A stretch of 6,421 nt of DNA from Prevotella sp. CAG:732 (GTDB lineage Bacteria; Bacteroidota; Bacteroidia; Bacteroidales; Bacteroidaceae), in assembly GCA_000436035.1 (NCBI GenBank), contig FR893203.1:1-6421 (forward strand), given 5' to 3'. The notes under the pieces were generated by a model. That model did not search any database, was not told the origin of the DNA, and was given only the letters and a program-made list of their open reading frames with translations. Positions 1 to 4,836 of the stretch are shown here, in pieces. Numbering within the stretch: position 1 is the first letter of the stretch; each line of letters starts with the position of its first letter. The translations under genes were made by a program, and so were the position numbers.

Positions 1-1353
1 TCACTTTCCGTTGCTTTTGCTTAAATTGTGCATGAAAGATGTCATACCGATGCTACCCGTCAAGGCATTGAAATTGCGCTTGAAGTCTTGGAAGCGAAGT
101 TCACCTTCCTCCTCCAAAGCCTCACTATGCAGATGGCGATGGTCGAAACGCAAACCGCCGCTGATGTTCAGTCTGCCTATCTCCTTGCTCATCGTGGCGA
201 AGAGACCATAATCGAAAAGGCGATAAGCTGGCACCAGGTATTCTGTACCCTTGTTGATGGATTGCTGCCACATACCATTGATACCCGCAGCAAACTTCCA
301 GCCGTTCATCTCTGGCGAGAGATAATGCAAGTCATAATTGACGGTATGCAAGAGGAAGTCGAGTCCACACTCATCGGGATGCTCTTCCTCCTCAAACTCT
401 TGACGGCGATTCTGCTGATACCCCAACAAGAGTTTCAGATTTCCATCGCCCAAGTACCAGGAGTTATCAAGCACCGCCTTGTAATGGTGTATCTGCTGAT
501 AAGGCATCGGCTTGCCATAGCCCTTCAAGTCATAGCCATTGGGCACCAAGAGCTCACCCGTCTTCTCATCTCGCTCACCCTCCACAAGTCCTGGGGTAAG
601 ATGATAATAATCGAGCGTAAGATGCGTATGTCCCAAGCGATAGTTATAGCCCAACATCTGCGAGAAAGCTTGCTCATGATAAGAGGAGCCAAAGACATAA
701 CCATCATATTTGTTCTTGTAGGCATGCGCCATCTTGCCACTATATCGGGAGTTCCAAATAAAGCCAGCCTTGTTGCCTGCAAAGTTGAGCGAATAATCGA
801 AAAGACCGTTGTTGGTCTGATAGCCCGTGGAAACATTCGCCCTCATATCTCCCATAGGAAGAGTTGGTGACGGATGGAAGATAATGACACCCGCCATCGC
901 ATCCGAGCCATACATCAAGCTTGCCGGACCTTTCAGTATCTCCACGGAATGAACGGAATAAGGATCCACCTCTATGCCATGTTCATCGCCCCACTGCTGA
1001 CCTTCCTGTCGGATACCATCATTCACCACGACCACTCGGTTATATCCCAATCCACGAATCACAGGTTTGGAAATACCGCTGCCCGTGGTAACTTGTGATA
1101 TGCCTGGCTGATGGGCAATGGCATCAATGATATTGGTGGATGGTTGTGCCTCCAACTGGCGAGGCGATATAATGGAAACGGGAGATGGAGATTGCTTCAA
1201 CTTTTGGCTGCCCGTAAGTCCCGTTACTACGACTTCAGATAGTTTTACATCCGATTCGGTGATAGGATTGTGCTTGATAGAATCAGGCACTTCTTGCCCT
1301 CTTGCCGACGAGCACAGGCTCATCAGCAATATTGTGTTCAATATTGTTCTCAT
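1..1353 (-). CDS. TonB-dependent outer-membrane receptor, N-terminal 450 residues (probably truncated)
   Basis: This is an outer-membrane active transporter of the TonB-dependent family, which imports metal complexes or other scarce nutrients using energy relayed by TonB. A signal peptide covers about residues 1-19 (ending ARG, then QEVPD). A TonB box-like stretch SEVVVTG lies at 39-45. The plug domain runs from about 52 to 165 and includes PVIRGLGYNRVVVVNDG and KGPASLMYGSDAMAGV. Barrel strands follow. The ATG at 1351-1353 directly precedes the signal peptide. The frame ends with a TGA at bases 1-3 after 450 codons, whereas such receptors usually have about 650-800 residues, so most of the barrel is missing. 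The last dozen residues (SFMHNLSKSNGK) do not resemble the expected barrel sequence, so a frameshift or nonsense change is possible, but the window ends there. It lies 80 bases downstream of a Cys/His-rich small membrane protein, which hints at a metal substrate. That substrate is inference; family assignment is secure. Confidence 0.88.
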   Translation of the reverse strand: MRTILNTILLMSLCSSARGQEVPDSIKHNPITESDVKLSEVVVTGLTGSQKLKQSPSPVSIISPRQLEAQPSTNIIDAIAHQPGISQVTTGSGISKPVIRGLGYNRVVVVNDGIRQEGQQWGDEHGIEVDPYSVHSVEILKGPASLMYGSDAMAGVIIFHPSPTLPMGDMRANVSTGYQTNNGLFDYSLNFAGNKAGFIWNSRYSGKMAHAYKNKYDGYVFGSSYHEQAFSQMLGYNYRLGHTHLTLDYYHLTPGLVEGERDEKTGELLVPNGYDLKGYGKPMPYQQIHHYKAVLDNSWYLGDGNLKLLLGYQQNRRQEFEEEEHPDECGLDFLLHTVNYDLHYLSPEMNGWKFAAGINGMWQQSINKGTEYLVPAYRLFDYGLFATMSKEIGRLNISGGLRFDHRHLHSEALEEEGELRFQDFKRNFNALTGSIGMTSFMHNLSKSNGK

Positions 1354-1391
1354 TGTTTTTGATTTACCTTAAATTACTAACATACAGATAC

Positions 1392-1419
1392 GAAAGGAAT
1401 AGATACAATTATTCCTTTC
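1392..1419 (-). other. Perfect 10-bp hairpin between small membrane protein and receptor genes
   Basis: GAAAGGAATA at 1392-1401 is exactly complementary to TATTCCTTTC at 1410-1419, with an 8-base loop. It sits in the 80-base gap between the two minus-strand genes, about 40 bases upstream of the receptor start. No clear U-run follows it in the transcript direction. It could therefore be a weak attenuator, an mRNA processing or stability element, or a protein-binding dyad, rather than a full terminator. The structure is visible in the sequence; the role is not. Confidence 0.5.
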
Positions 1420-1433
1420 ATATTCCAATATCC

Positions 1434-1805
1434 CTAAAAGATAGTAAGATAAGGTGGGGCACGAGTACTCTTGACATCATTCGCCCTCAACTGGCATTGG
1501 GCGCAAACGGATTGGCGAATGATGCGATGAAGCACGATGAATGCCACCAACGTCAAAAGGGTTGGCGAGAGATAAGGTGTGCTTTGCAACTGGCAGAGCA
1601 CGCAATCGTGCATAGTATGTTGGAGAGCCAAGAGATGCCCATCGTGATGAACATGATGCTCGCAATCCTGACAATGAATGGCAGCATCAGCCCTCTGCGC
1701 TTCCCCATGGTGGTGAAACGTAACCGCTATCATCATTGGCACATATACCAACAACAAGAGCCAAGCTATTCTGAATCTTTTATGAGCGAAATGCTGTCTA
1801 AACAC
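1434..1805 (-). CDS. Small Cys/His-rich membrane protein, putative metal handling
   Basis: This is a 123-residue protein of no family I can name with certainty. A hydrophobic segment at about residues 12-30 is an uncleaved membrane anchor or signal anchor, and a second lies at about 80-93. Between them is a loop very rich in His and Cys: HHH at 31-33, then HCQDCEHHVHHDGH at 44-57, and HDCVLC at 66-71. A third CxxC is at 91-94 (CAQC). Three CxxC pairs plus about a dozen histidines suggest binding of zinc, copper or a similar metal, probably on the periplasmic face. The start is GTG at 1803-1805, chosen because a strong promoter lies only about 20 bases upstream and AAAGGAT precedes the codon at close spacing. 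It is the first gene of an apparent operon with the TonB-dependent receptor, so a joint role in metal uptake is plausible but inferred. The frame is not a shadow: it has its own promoter and ordered membrane/loop layout. Confidence 0.72.
   Translation of the reverse strand: MFRQHFAHKRFRIAWLLLLVYVPMMIAVTFHHHGEAQRADAAIHCQDCEHHVHHDGHLLALQHTMHDCVLCQLQSTPYLSPTLLTLVAFIVLHRIIRQSVCAQCQLRANDVKSTRAPPYLTIF
1476..1523 (-). repeat. 10-bp inverted repeat inside the small membrane protein gene
   Basis: ATCATTCGCC at 1476-1485 pairs perfectly with GGCGAATGAT at 1514-1523 across 28 bases. An overlapping alternative pairing, CGCCC at 1482-1486 with GGGCG at 1499-1503, would be mutually exclusive with it. Both fall in the last third of the coding region (encoding the CAQC area). 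A pair of competing stems could matter for mRNA structure ahead of the receptor gene, but chance or codon constraint is equally possible. Confidence 0.3.
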
Positions 1806-1826
1806 GTATTTATCCTTTTACGAGAG

Positions 1827-1857
1827 CAAAGTTAAAACCTTTTGGGGAAATCACAAA
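1827..1857 (-). promoter_or_regulatory. Bacteroidota-type promoter for the small membrane protein/receptor operon
   Basis: On the minus strand, TTTG (1857-1854) is followed after exactly 19 bases by TAACTTTG (1834-1827). This matches the Bacteroidota primary sigma factor consensus of a -33 TTTG and a -7 TAnnTTTG with 19-21 bases between them. Transcription would begin near 1820-1822, leaving a leader of only about 16 bases before the GTG at 1805. That short leader supports the GTG start. No recognisable Fur- or Zur-type operator overlaps it. Confidence 0.75.
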
Positions 1858-1932
1858 ACTACCAAGCATATTTTATCTTCCTTTTGCATTCCTTAAGAAA
1901 CTACCTTCAACACATAACCCACTTGCTTTTCC

Positions 1933-2019
1933 TTTTACGACATCACCAGTCTCTTTTACGACATTTTTTACGACATCATTTGCCTCTTTTATGACATGAA
2001 GGCTGCCTTCTACGACAAA
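1933..2019. repeat. Five degenerate copies of TTTTACGACAT at 21/12/21/21-bp spacing
   Basis: Copies of the TTTTACGACATCA type start at 1933, 1954, 1966, 1987 and 2008. The first three match the 11-base core TTTTACGACAT exactly, the fourth is TTTTATGACAT, and the fifth is TTCTACGACAA. A further partial match (TTTTACGA) lies at 1816-1823. The spacings are all multiples of three and mostly two DNA helical turns. Read on the minus strand, each copy encodes VVK or a variant (VIK, VVE) in one continuous open frame, for example NDVVKNVVKETGDVVK. It could be an array of protein-binding sites on one face of the helix, a degraded coding repeat, or a mobile short repeat; the sequence alone does not decide. 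Confidence 0.6.
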
Positions 2020-2091
2020 TAAATCGCTTATGATTACAATAAATACCCATTAGGAAATAAGCTAATTACATCATTGCTTGCCATTTAATAC

Positions 2092-2112
2092 TTATTTCAC
2101 GGCACGAAATAA
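2092..2112. repeat. Short dyad TTATTTC-N7-GAAATAA
   Basis: TTATTTC at 2092-2098 is the reverse complement of GAAATAA at 2106-2112, separated by seven bases (ACGGCAC). An additional GAAATAA lies at 2054-2060. The 7-7-7 layout is of operator size, but no intact gene starts nearby on the plus strand, so its meaning is unknown and chance in AT-rich DNA is possible. Confidence 0.3.
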
Positions 2113-2174
2113 CTATCTAATGACTACAAATAACCATTTCCAAACACGCAATTATACAATAATTAAGGTTCTGA

Positions 2175-2597
2175 TGCGTTGTAACCATCGATGGCTTGGG
2201 CACATTCACCGCTGCCGTAGGACTCGACAGATGGAGCAAGAGCGAGGAAATGGATACCATAGATACCAATCGCACCGCCCGAACCATGAACATCACTGGC
2301 GTCAACTTCAAGGCAGACAAGCAGCTCATCAAAGACACTGCCTGCAAATGCAGCCTATCCCGTGGTAGCAAGCGTTATCTCCATCGCTCGCCATACACCA
2401 AGGAGCAAAGATGGCAAAAAGCTGTGGAGTATCTCTCCGACCCAGCCCACCCGGTGATGCGACTCGACGACTATGTTCGACTAACTGGCGTATCTCGCTC
2501 CGTGGCTTCAAGAGAACTACGTGAGTATTACGACCTCCCAGATAGCCAGATTAGCACATTTGGCAGAGGTACCAGCAAGGTATATGTAAAGAGAAAT
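2175..2597 (+). pseudogene. 5'-truncated HU-type DNA-binding protein with winged-helix tail
   Basis: The translated frame begins abruptly after a TGA (2172-2174) with CVVTIDGLGTFTAAVGLDRW, which corresponds to the beta-arm half of an HU-fold protein. The N-terminal helices of HU are absent and the sequence upstream is not HU-like in any frame. After the HU part (through about 2350) comes a helix-rich segment, YTKEQRWQKAVEYLSD...MRLDDYVRLTGVSRSVASRELREY, which reads as a winged helix, ending with FGRGTSKVYVKR. HU domains fused to winged helices are a known Bacteroidota architecture (HU-HIG type). A TTG at 2196 could formally start it, but falls inside the conserved GLGTF motif, so it is very unlikely to be authentic. 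The frame has no stop of its own and runs straight into the thioredoxin gene, so the 3' end may also be altered. The absence of internal stops over about 140 codons suggests a recent truncation. HU assignment is by motif and is fairly confident. Confidence 0.65.
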
Positions 2598-2618
2598 ATG
2601 GAACAAAAAAAGACTGAC

Positions 2619-3161
2619 ATGAAAAAGAAAATCATATTATATTTGGTGACAGCCCTAACAATCGTAGGTTGTTCATCACAAGAGAAAAAAACTTCTCAAC
2701 AAGAGCAGAATGTTCCTAAACAAGAACAGAATGTATCACACCAAGAACAGAAAGCCCTGAAGCAAATAGAGGCTACCACATCAACAGATAAGAGCTCCAC
2801 AAATGGCAAGGTAACATATCTCACCACTGCCGATTTCAAGCAAAAGGTGATGGATTACGAGACTCACCCTCAAGAATGGGTATTTGCCGGGCATCGTCCT
2901 GTAGTGATAGACTTCTATGCCACCTGGTGTCGTCCCTGCAAGATGATGTCACCTATCGTAGAGCAATTAGCCAAACAAAATGCAGGCAAAGTAGATTTCT
3001 ACAAGGTTGACATCGACCAAGAACCAGAGCTTGCCTCCGTCTTCGGCATCCAAAGCATCCCTACCTTCCTCTTCATACCCATGAAGGGCAAGCCAACAGC
3101 ACAAATGGGAATGATGGAGAAGGAAGAAATGGAGAAAGTGGTAAAGGGAATACAACAATAG
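2619..3161 (+). CDS. Lipoprotein thioredoxin (periplasmic thiol-disulfide protein)
   Basis: This 180-residue protein is a membrane-anchored thioredoxin that reduces or exchanges disulfides in the periplasm. Residues 1-18 form a lipoprotein signal (MKKKIILYLVTALTIVGC) with lipobox TIVGC and lipidated Cys18. A Gln-rich linker with three heptad-like repeats covers 26-46. The thioredoxin fold spans about 64-180, with the active site WCRPC (Cys104, Cys107) after DFYAT and the cis-proline in SIPT (Pro148). All catalytic features are present. The start at 2619 is preferred because it places the signal peptide at the N-terminus; an in-frame ATG at 2598 would add seven residues (MEQKKTD). The frame is open far upstream through an HU remnant, but translation from there would bury the signal peptide internally. 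No clear promoter is seen upstream, so it may rely on a promoter inside the remnant. It resembles the secreted thioredoxins common in Bacteroidota rather than cytoplasmic TrxA. Target proteins are unknown. Confidence 0.9.
   Translation: MKKKIILYLVTALTIVGCSSQEKKTSQQEQNVPKQEQNVSHQEQKALKQIEATTSTDKSSTNGKVTYLTTADFKQKVMDYETHPQEWVFAGHRPVVIDFYATWCRPCKMMSPIVEQLAKQNAGKVDFYKVDIDQEPELASVFGIQSIPTFLFIPMKGKPTAQMGMMEKEEMEKVVKGIQQ
2694..2756 (+). repeat. Three 21-bp in-frame repeats in thioredoxin linker
   Basis: Three consecutive 21-base units encode SQQEQNV, PKQEQNV and SHQEQKA (residues 26-46), just after the lipidated cysteine. The DNA units share most bases, for example CAAGAGCAGAATGT and CAAGAACAGAATGT. 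The repeat lengthens a flexible, hydrophilic tether between the membrane anchor and the thioredoxin domain. Copy number could vary between strains by slippage. Confidence 0.8.
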
Positions 3162-3165
3162 AGAT

Positions 3166-3228
3166 ATTACCCCCGAAAAGGTATAATATGTTAATTTATC
3201 ACATAAATTATACCATTTCGGGGGTAAT
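3166..3228. promoter_or_regulatory. Long inverted repeat: thioredoxin terminator and/or hip operator
   Basis: The arms at 3166-3187 and 3207-3228 are 22 bases each with a single mismatch, around a 19-base loop. The outer part is ATTACCCCCGAAA against TTTCGGGGGTAAT, and the inner part is GGTATAAT (3180-3187) against ATTATACC (3207-3214). It begins four bases after the thioredoxin stop and is followed by the T-rich stretch TTTCATATTTTCTT, so it can act as an intrinsic terminator. The inner half-sites recur in the palindrome next to the hip promoter, which suggests that the same repressor binds here. Dual use is inference. Confidence 0.7.
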
Positions 3229-3243
3229 TTCATATTTTCTTCG

Positions 3244-3274
3244 TATATTTGCAACCGATAGGGTATAATTATAC
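3244..3274 (+). promoter_or_regulatory. Promoter -7 element and palindromic operator of the hip operon
   Basis: TATATTTG at 3244-3251 fits the Bacteroidota -7 consensus TAnnTTTG. A good -33 TTTG is not present at 19-21 bases upstream, where the right arm of the long inverted repeat lies. GTATAATTATAC at 3263-3274 is a perfect 12-base palindrome just downstream of the expected start site, and its left half extends to GGTATAAT (3262-3269), the same half-site as in the upstream inverted repeat. A repressor bound here would block transcription of the three following genes. HipB-type proteins usually autorepress, so the first gene product is the natural candidate. Confidence 0.6.
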
Positions 3275-3301
3275 TATTCAAATATATTAATAAAGAAGAA
3301 T

Positions 3302-3514
3302 ATGAGCAATAATTTATCTACATACGTCAAGGAAATGCGCCGACAATTTGGTCTCACCCAAGTAGATTTGGCTGCTAAATCAGGGGTAGGGCTAAGGTTC
3401 CTACGAGAATTGGAGCAAGGGAAAGAGACGCTCCGTCTCGACAAGGTGAACCAAGTGCTGATGCTGTTTGGACATGAGGTAGGACCAGTACCTATCAAGC
3501 GAGAGGAGGCATAA
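3302..3514 (+). CDS. hipB: HipB-like XRE-family transcriptional repressor / antitoxin component
   Basis: This 70-residue protein is a nearly bare helix-turn-helix domain of the Cro/C1 (XRE) family. The HTH core is LTQVDLAAKSGVGLRFLRELE at about residues 18-38, with the typical GLTQ...LA..SGV..R.L...E pattern, followed by KVNQVLMLFGHEVGPV, a tail often seen in HipB-like proteins. It should dimerise and bind the GGTATAAT dyads upstream, autoregulating the operon. The ATG at 3302 follows AAGAAG at close spacing. It is the first of three tightly packed genes; the next starts one base after its stop. By analogy with HipBST systems, HipB mainly contributes DNA binding and augments neutralisation by the HipS partner. 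Identity as HipB rests on context as well as sequence. Confidence 0.87.
   Translation: MSNNLSTYVKEMRRQFGLTQVDLAAKSGVGLRFLRELEQGKETLRLDKVNQVLMLFGHEVGPVPIKREEA
3504..3509 (+). promoter_or_regulatory. Strong Shine-Dalgarno for hipS-like gene
   Basis: AGGAGG lies six bases upstream of the ATG at 3516, overlapping the last codons of the hipB-like gene (encoding REEA). Such a strong site is uncommon in Bacteroidota, where initiation usually depends little on Shine-Dalgarno pairing. It may ensure high translation of the predicted neutralising partner relative to the kinase. Confidence 0.6.
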
Positions 3515-3515
3515 T

Positions 3516-3845
3516 ATGAAACAGGGAAAGATTTTTCTATACGACCAGTATGTAGGATTGCTGACAGAGGATGAAAGTGGCTTTACTTTTGCTTACGACG
3601 CTGATTACTTGGCATCGAAAGAAGCAGAGGCCATCAGTCTTACGCTTCCTCTGCAAGAAGAGCCTTATCACGATACAGTACTGTTTCCCCTTTTTGATGG
3701 TCTCATACCAGAGGGATGGCTGCTCAACATAGCAGAGAACAGTTGGAAAATCAATCAGCGAGACAGAATGTCATTGCTATTGGCTTGTTGCAAGGACTGC
3801 ATCGGAGCCGTAAGTGTTGTACCTAAAGAAGAGAAAGGGGAATAG
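3516..3845 (+). CDS. HipS-like protein: free-standing HipA N-terminal subdomain
   Basis: This 109-residue protein matches the N-terminal subdomain 1 of HipA kinases (the Couple_hipA region) but ends before the kinase core. Visible hallmarks are the opening GKIFLYDQYVGLLTED beta-hairpins, the AISLTLPL strand, the FPLFDGLIPEGWLL motif at about residues 57-70 and the closing CIGAVSVVP strand. In fused HipA this domain packs against the kinase. In the E. coli HipBST system a separate HipS of similar size is the antitoxin that inserts into and blocks HipT. Trp68 in PEGW lies in the region comparable to the inhibitory contact of HipS, but that equivalence is my inference. The start is one base after the hipB stop and has a strong ribosome site; the hipT-like gene follows after two bases. 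The split is clean: both halves have their own start, and there is no sign of a frameshift in a former fused hipA, since each half has an intact end and the kinase half carries an extra N-terminal module. Confidence 0.85.
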   Translation: MKQGKIFLYDQYVGLLTEDESGFTFAYDADYLASKEAEAISLTLPLQEEPYHDTVLFPLFDGLIPEGWLLNIAENSWKINQRDRMSLLLACCKDCIGAVSVVPKEEKGE

Positions 3846-3847
3846 AC

Positions 3848-4789
3848 ATGGATAGATGTTTATGTTGCTACAAACCATTGAAAGAGGGGCAAGTGGATTA
3901 TCATCCTGCTTGCGCCCGAAAGCTATTTGGTACCAAGCAAGCTCCAACCTTACCATACGTTCGCAGTGAGATTGGTGACTTGGCGAGGCAAGTGGTAAGA
4001 AGCCAAACTACCCTGACTGGTGTACAAGCAAAGCTCTCATTGGATGTGAATCGTGGGGGTAAGAACGAACCTGCCAGATTCACTATCGTCGGTCTATGGG
4101 GAAGATATATCCTGAAGCCACAGACCGACCGTTATCACCTGCTACCTGAGATAGAAGACCTAACCATGCACTTGGCTGAGGCTGCAAAGATAGCTGTCGT
4201 TCCACATGGACTGATTCGATTTGCCGATGGCGAAATATGCTATATCACTCGTCGCATCGATCGTTTGGACGATGGTGCCAAGGTTCCAATGGAAGACATG
4301 TGTCAACTCTCTGAGCGATTAACCGAATACAAGTACAAAGGTTCATACGAACAGATAGCTAAGTTGATTAAGAAATACTCAGCTTTCTCACAACTCGACT
4401 TGGTAAACTTTTGGGAGGTGGTCATCTTCTCTTGGATTACCGGCAATGCCGATATGCACCTCAAGAACTTCTCGCTGTATAATAACCGCAAAATGGGATA
4501 TGCCTTGACTCCAGCCTATGACCTACTCTCTACCAAGATTGTGATGCCAGAGGATACAGAGGAATTGGCATTGACTCTGAATGGTAAAAAGCGCAAGATA
4601 CAGAAGAGTGATTTTGTAAAGGTGATGAAGGCATCGGGGCTGAGCGATAAAGTAATAGAAAACATTGCCAAGAAATTACGCCGTTCTATCGTAAAATGGC
4701 TAGACCTCATCGACATCTCATTCCTATCAGATAACATGAAGAAGGAATACAAGAAACTGATATTAAATAGGGTTCTCGCTCTGAGATAA
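3848..4789 (+). CDS. HipT-like Ser/Thr kinase toxin with N-terminal zinc-knuckle motif
   Basis: This 313-residue protein is a HipA-family protein kinase core; relatives phosphorylate aminoacyl-tRNA synthetases and so arrest translation. Residues 1-30 carry C4-x2-C7 and H19-x2-C22, a likely zinc-binding knuckle not found in classical HipA. The Gly-rich loop is TTLTGVQAK (54-62). The ATP-contact lysine is Lys90 in YILKPQ. A conserved ITRRIDR follows at 133-139. The catalytic segment is GNADMHLKNF, with Asp202 as base and Asn207. The metal-binding Asp225 lies in LTPAYD, and the 23-residue distance from Asp202 equals that between Asp309 and Asp332 in E. coli HipA. All catalytic residues are present, so an active kinase is expected. 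In E. coli HipT the Gly-rich loop carries Ser-Ile-Ser autophosphorylation sites; here the same place reads Thr-Leu-Thr. The ATG at 3848 is two bases after hipS, with AAAGGGG upstream. The substrate cannot be read from sequence; tryptophanyl- and glutamyl-tRNA synthetases are precedents only. Confidence 0.9.
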   Translation: MDRCLCCYKPLKEGQVDYHPACARKLFGTKQAPTLPYVRSEIGDLARQVVRSQTTLTGVQAKLSLDVNRGGKNEPARFTIVGLWGRYILKPQTDRYHLLPEIEDLTMHLAEAAKIAVVPHGLIRFADGEICYITRRIDRLDDGAKVPMEDMCQLSERLTEYKYKGSYEQIAKLIKKYSAFSQLDLVNFWEVVIFSWITGNADMHLKNFSLYNNRKMGYALTPAYDLLSTKIVMPEDTEELALTLNGKKRKIQKSDFVKVMKASGLSDKVIENIAKKLRRSIVKWLDLIDISFLSDNMKKEYKKLILNRVLALR

Positions 4790-4799
4790 AAAACAAGTA

Positions 4800-4834
4800 A
4801 AAGCTCCAGTACATGATTCTTGCACTGGAACTTT
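4800..4834 (-). terminator. Terminator-like hairpin for the minus-strand GH31/GH2 region
   Basis: AAGCTCCAGT at 4801-4810 pairs with ACTGGAACTT at 4824-4833 (one C-A mismatch, with one more A-T pair outside), around a 13-base loop. On the minus strand the hairpin is followed by a T-rich tract, TTTTACTTGTTTTTT, as expected for an intrinsic terminator downstream of the GH2 remnant. It sits in the 47-base gap between the convergent hipT-like gene and GH2 remnant, so it may also stop transcription from the hip side, though the U-run there is poor. Confidence 0.6.
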
Positions 4835-4836
4835 GC

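Larger units (their letters stand above)
1806..2174. other. Gene-poor intergenic region
   Basis: This stretch of about 370 bases is AT-rich and holds no credible gene on either strand. It contains the minus-strand promoter at 1827-1857, a set of degenerate tandem repeats at 1933-2019, and a GAAATAA dyad at 2092-2112. One minus-strand frame stays open from about 2058 to 1873 across the repeats (58 codons, ending at TAA 1873-1875), but has no ATG, GTG or TTG start. The plus-strand boundary at about 2175 is where a truncated HU-like coding sequence begins abruptly, so part of this region may be the scar of a deletion or insertion. Confidence 0.6.

Noticed and set aside
28..870. Long plus-strand open frame opposite the TonB-dependent receptor
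   Set aside because: It is the complement of a convincingly coding receptor sequence and its translation has no recognisable domain.
1302..1835. 177-codon plus-strand open frame
   Set aside because: It overlaps the small Cys/His membrane protein and its promoter on the other strand, crosses the intergenic gap, and has no domain features.
1933..2019. CRISPR array
   Set aside because: The repeats are only about 11-13 bases, degenerate, and separated by 1-10 bases; there are no spacers of normal size and no cas genes.
1873..2058. 58-codon minus-strand frame containing VVK repeats
   Set aside because: It lacks a usable start codon and any ribosome-binding site; kept only as one explanation of the DNA repeat.
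2196..3161. A single 321-residue HU-thioredoxin fusion protein
   Set aside because: The TTG start falls inside the conserved GLGTF motif of a truncated HU domain, and a complete lipoprotein signal peptide with lipobox begins at residue 142. Separate translation from 2619 (or 2598) explains the thioredoxin better.
3162..3301. Insertion-sequence terminal repeat
   Set aside because: The inverted repeat arms flank only 19 bases and no transposase or target duplication is visible; terminator/operator is a simpler reading.
3516..4789. A single hipA broken by a frameshift
   Set aside because: Each half has its own start and ribosome site, the gap is two bases between a stop and a start, and the kinase half begins with an extra CxxC...HxxC module instead of continuing HipA sequence. 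This is a natural split.
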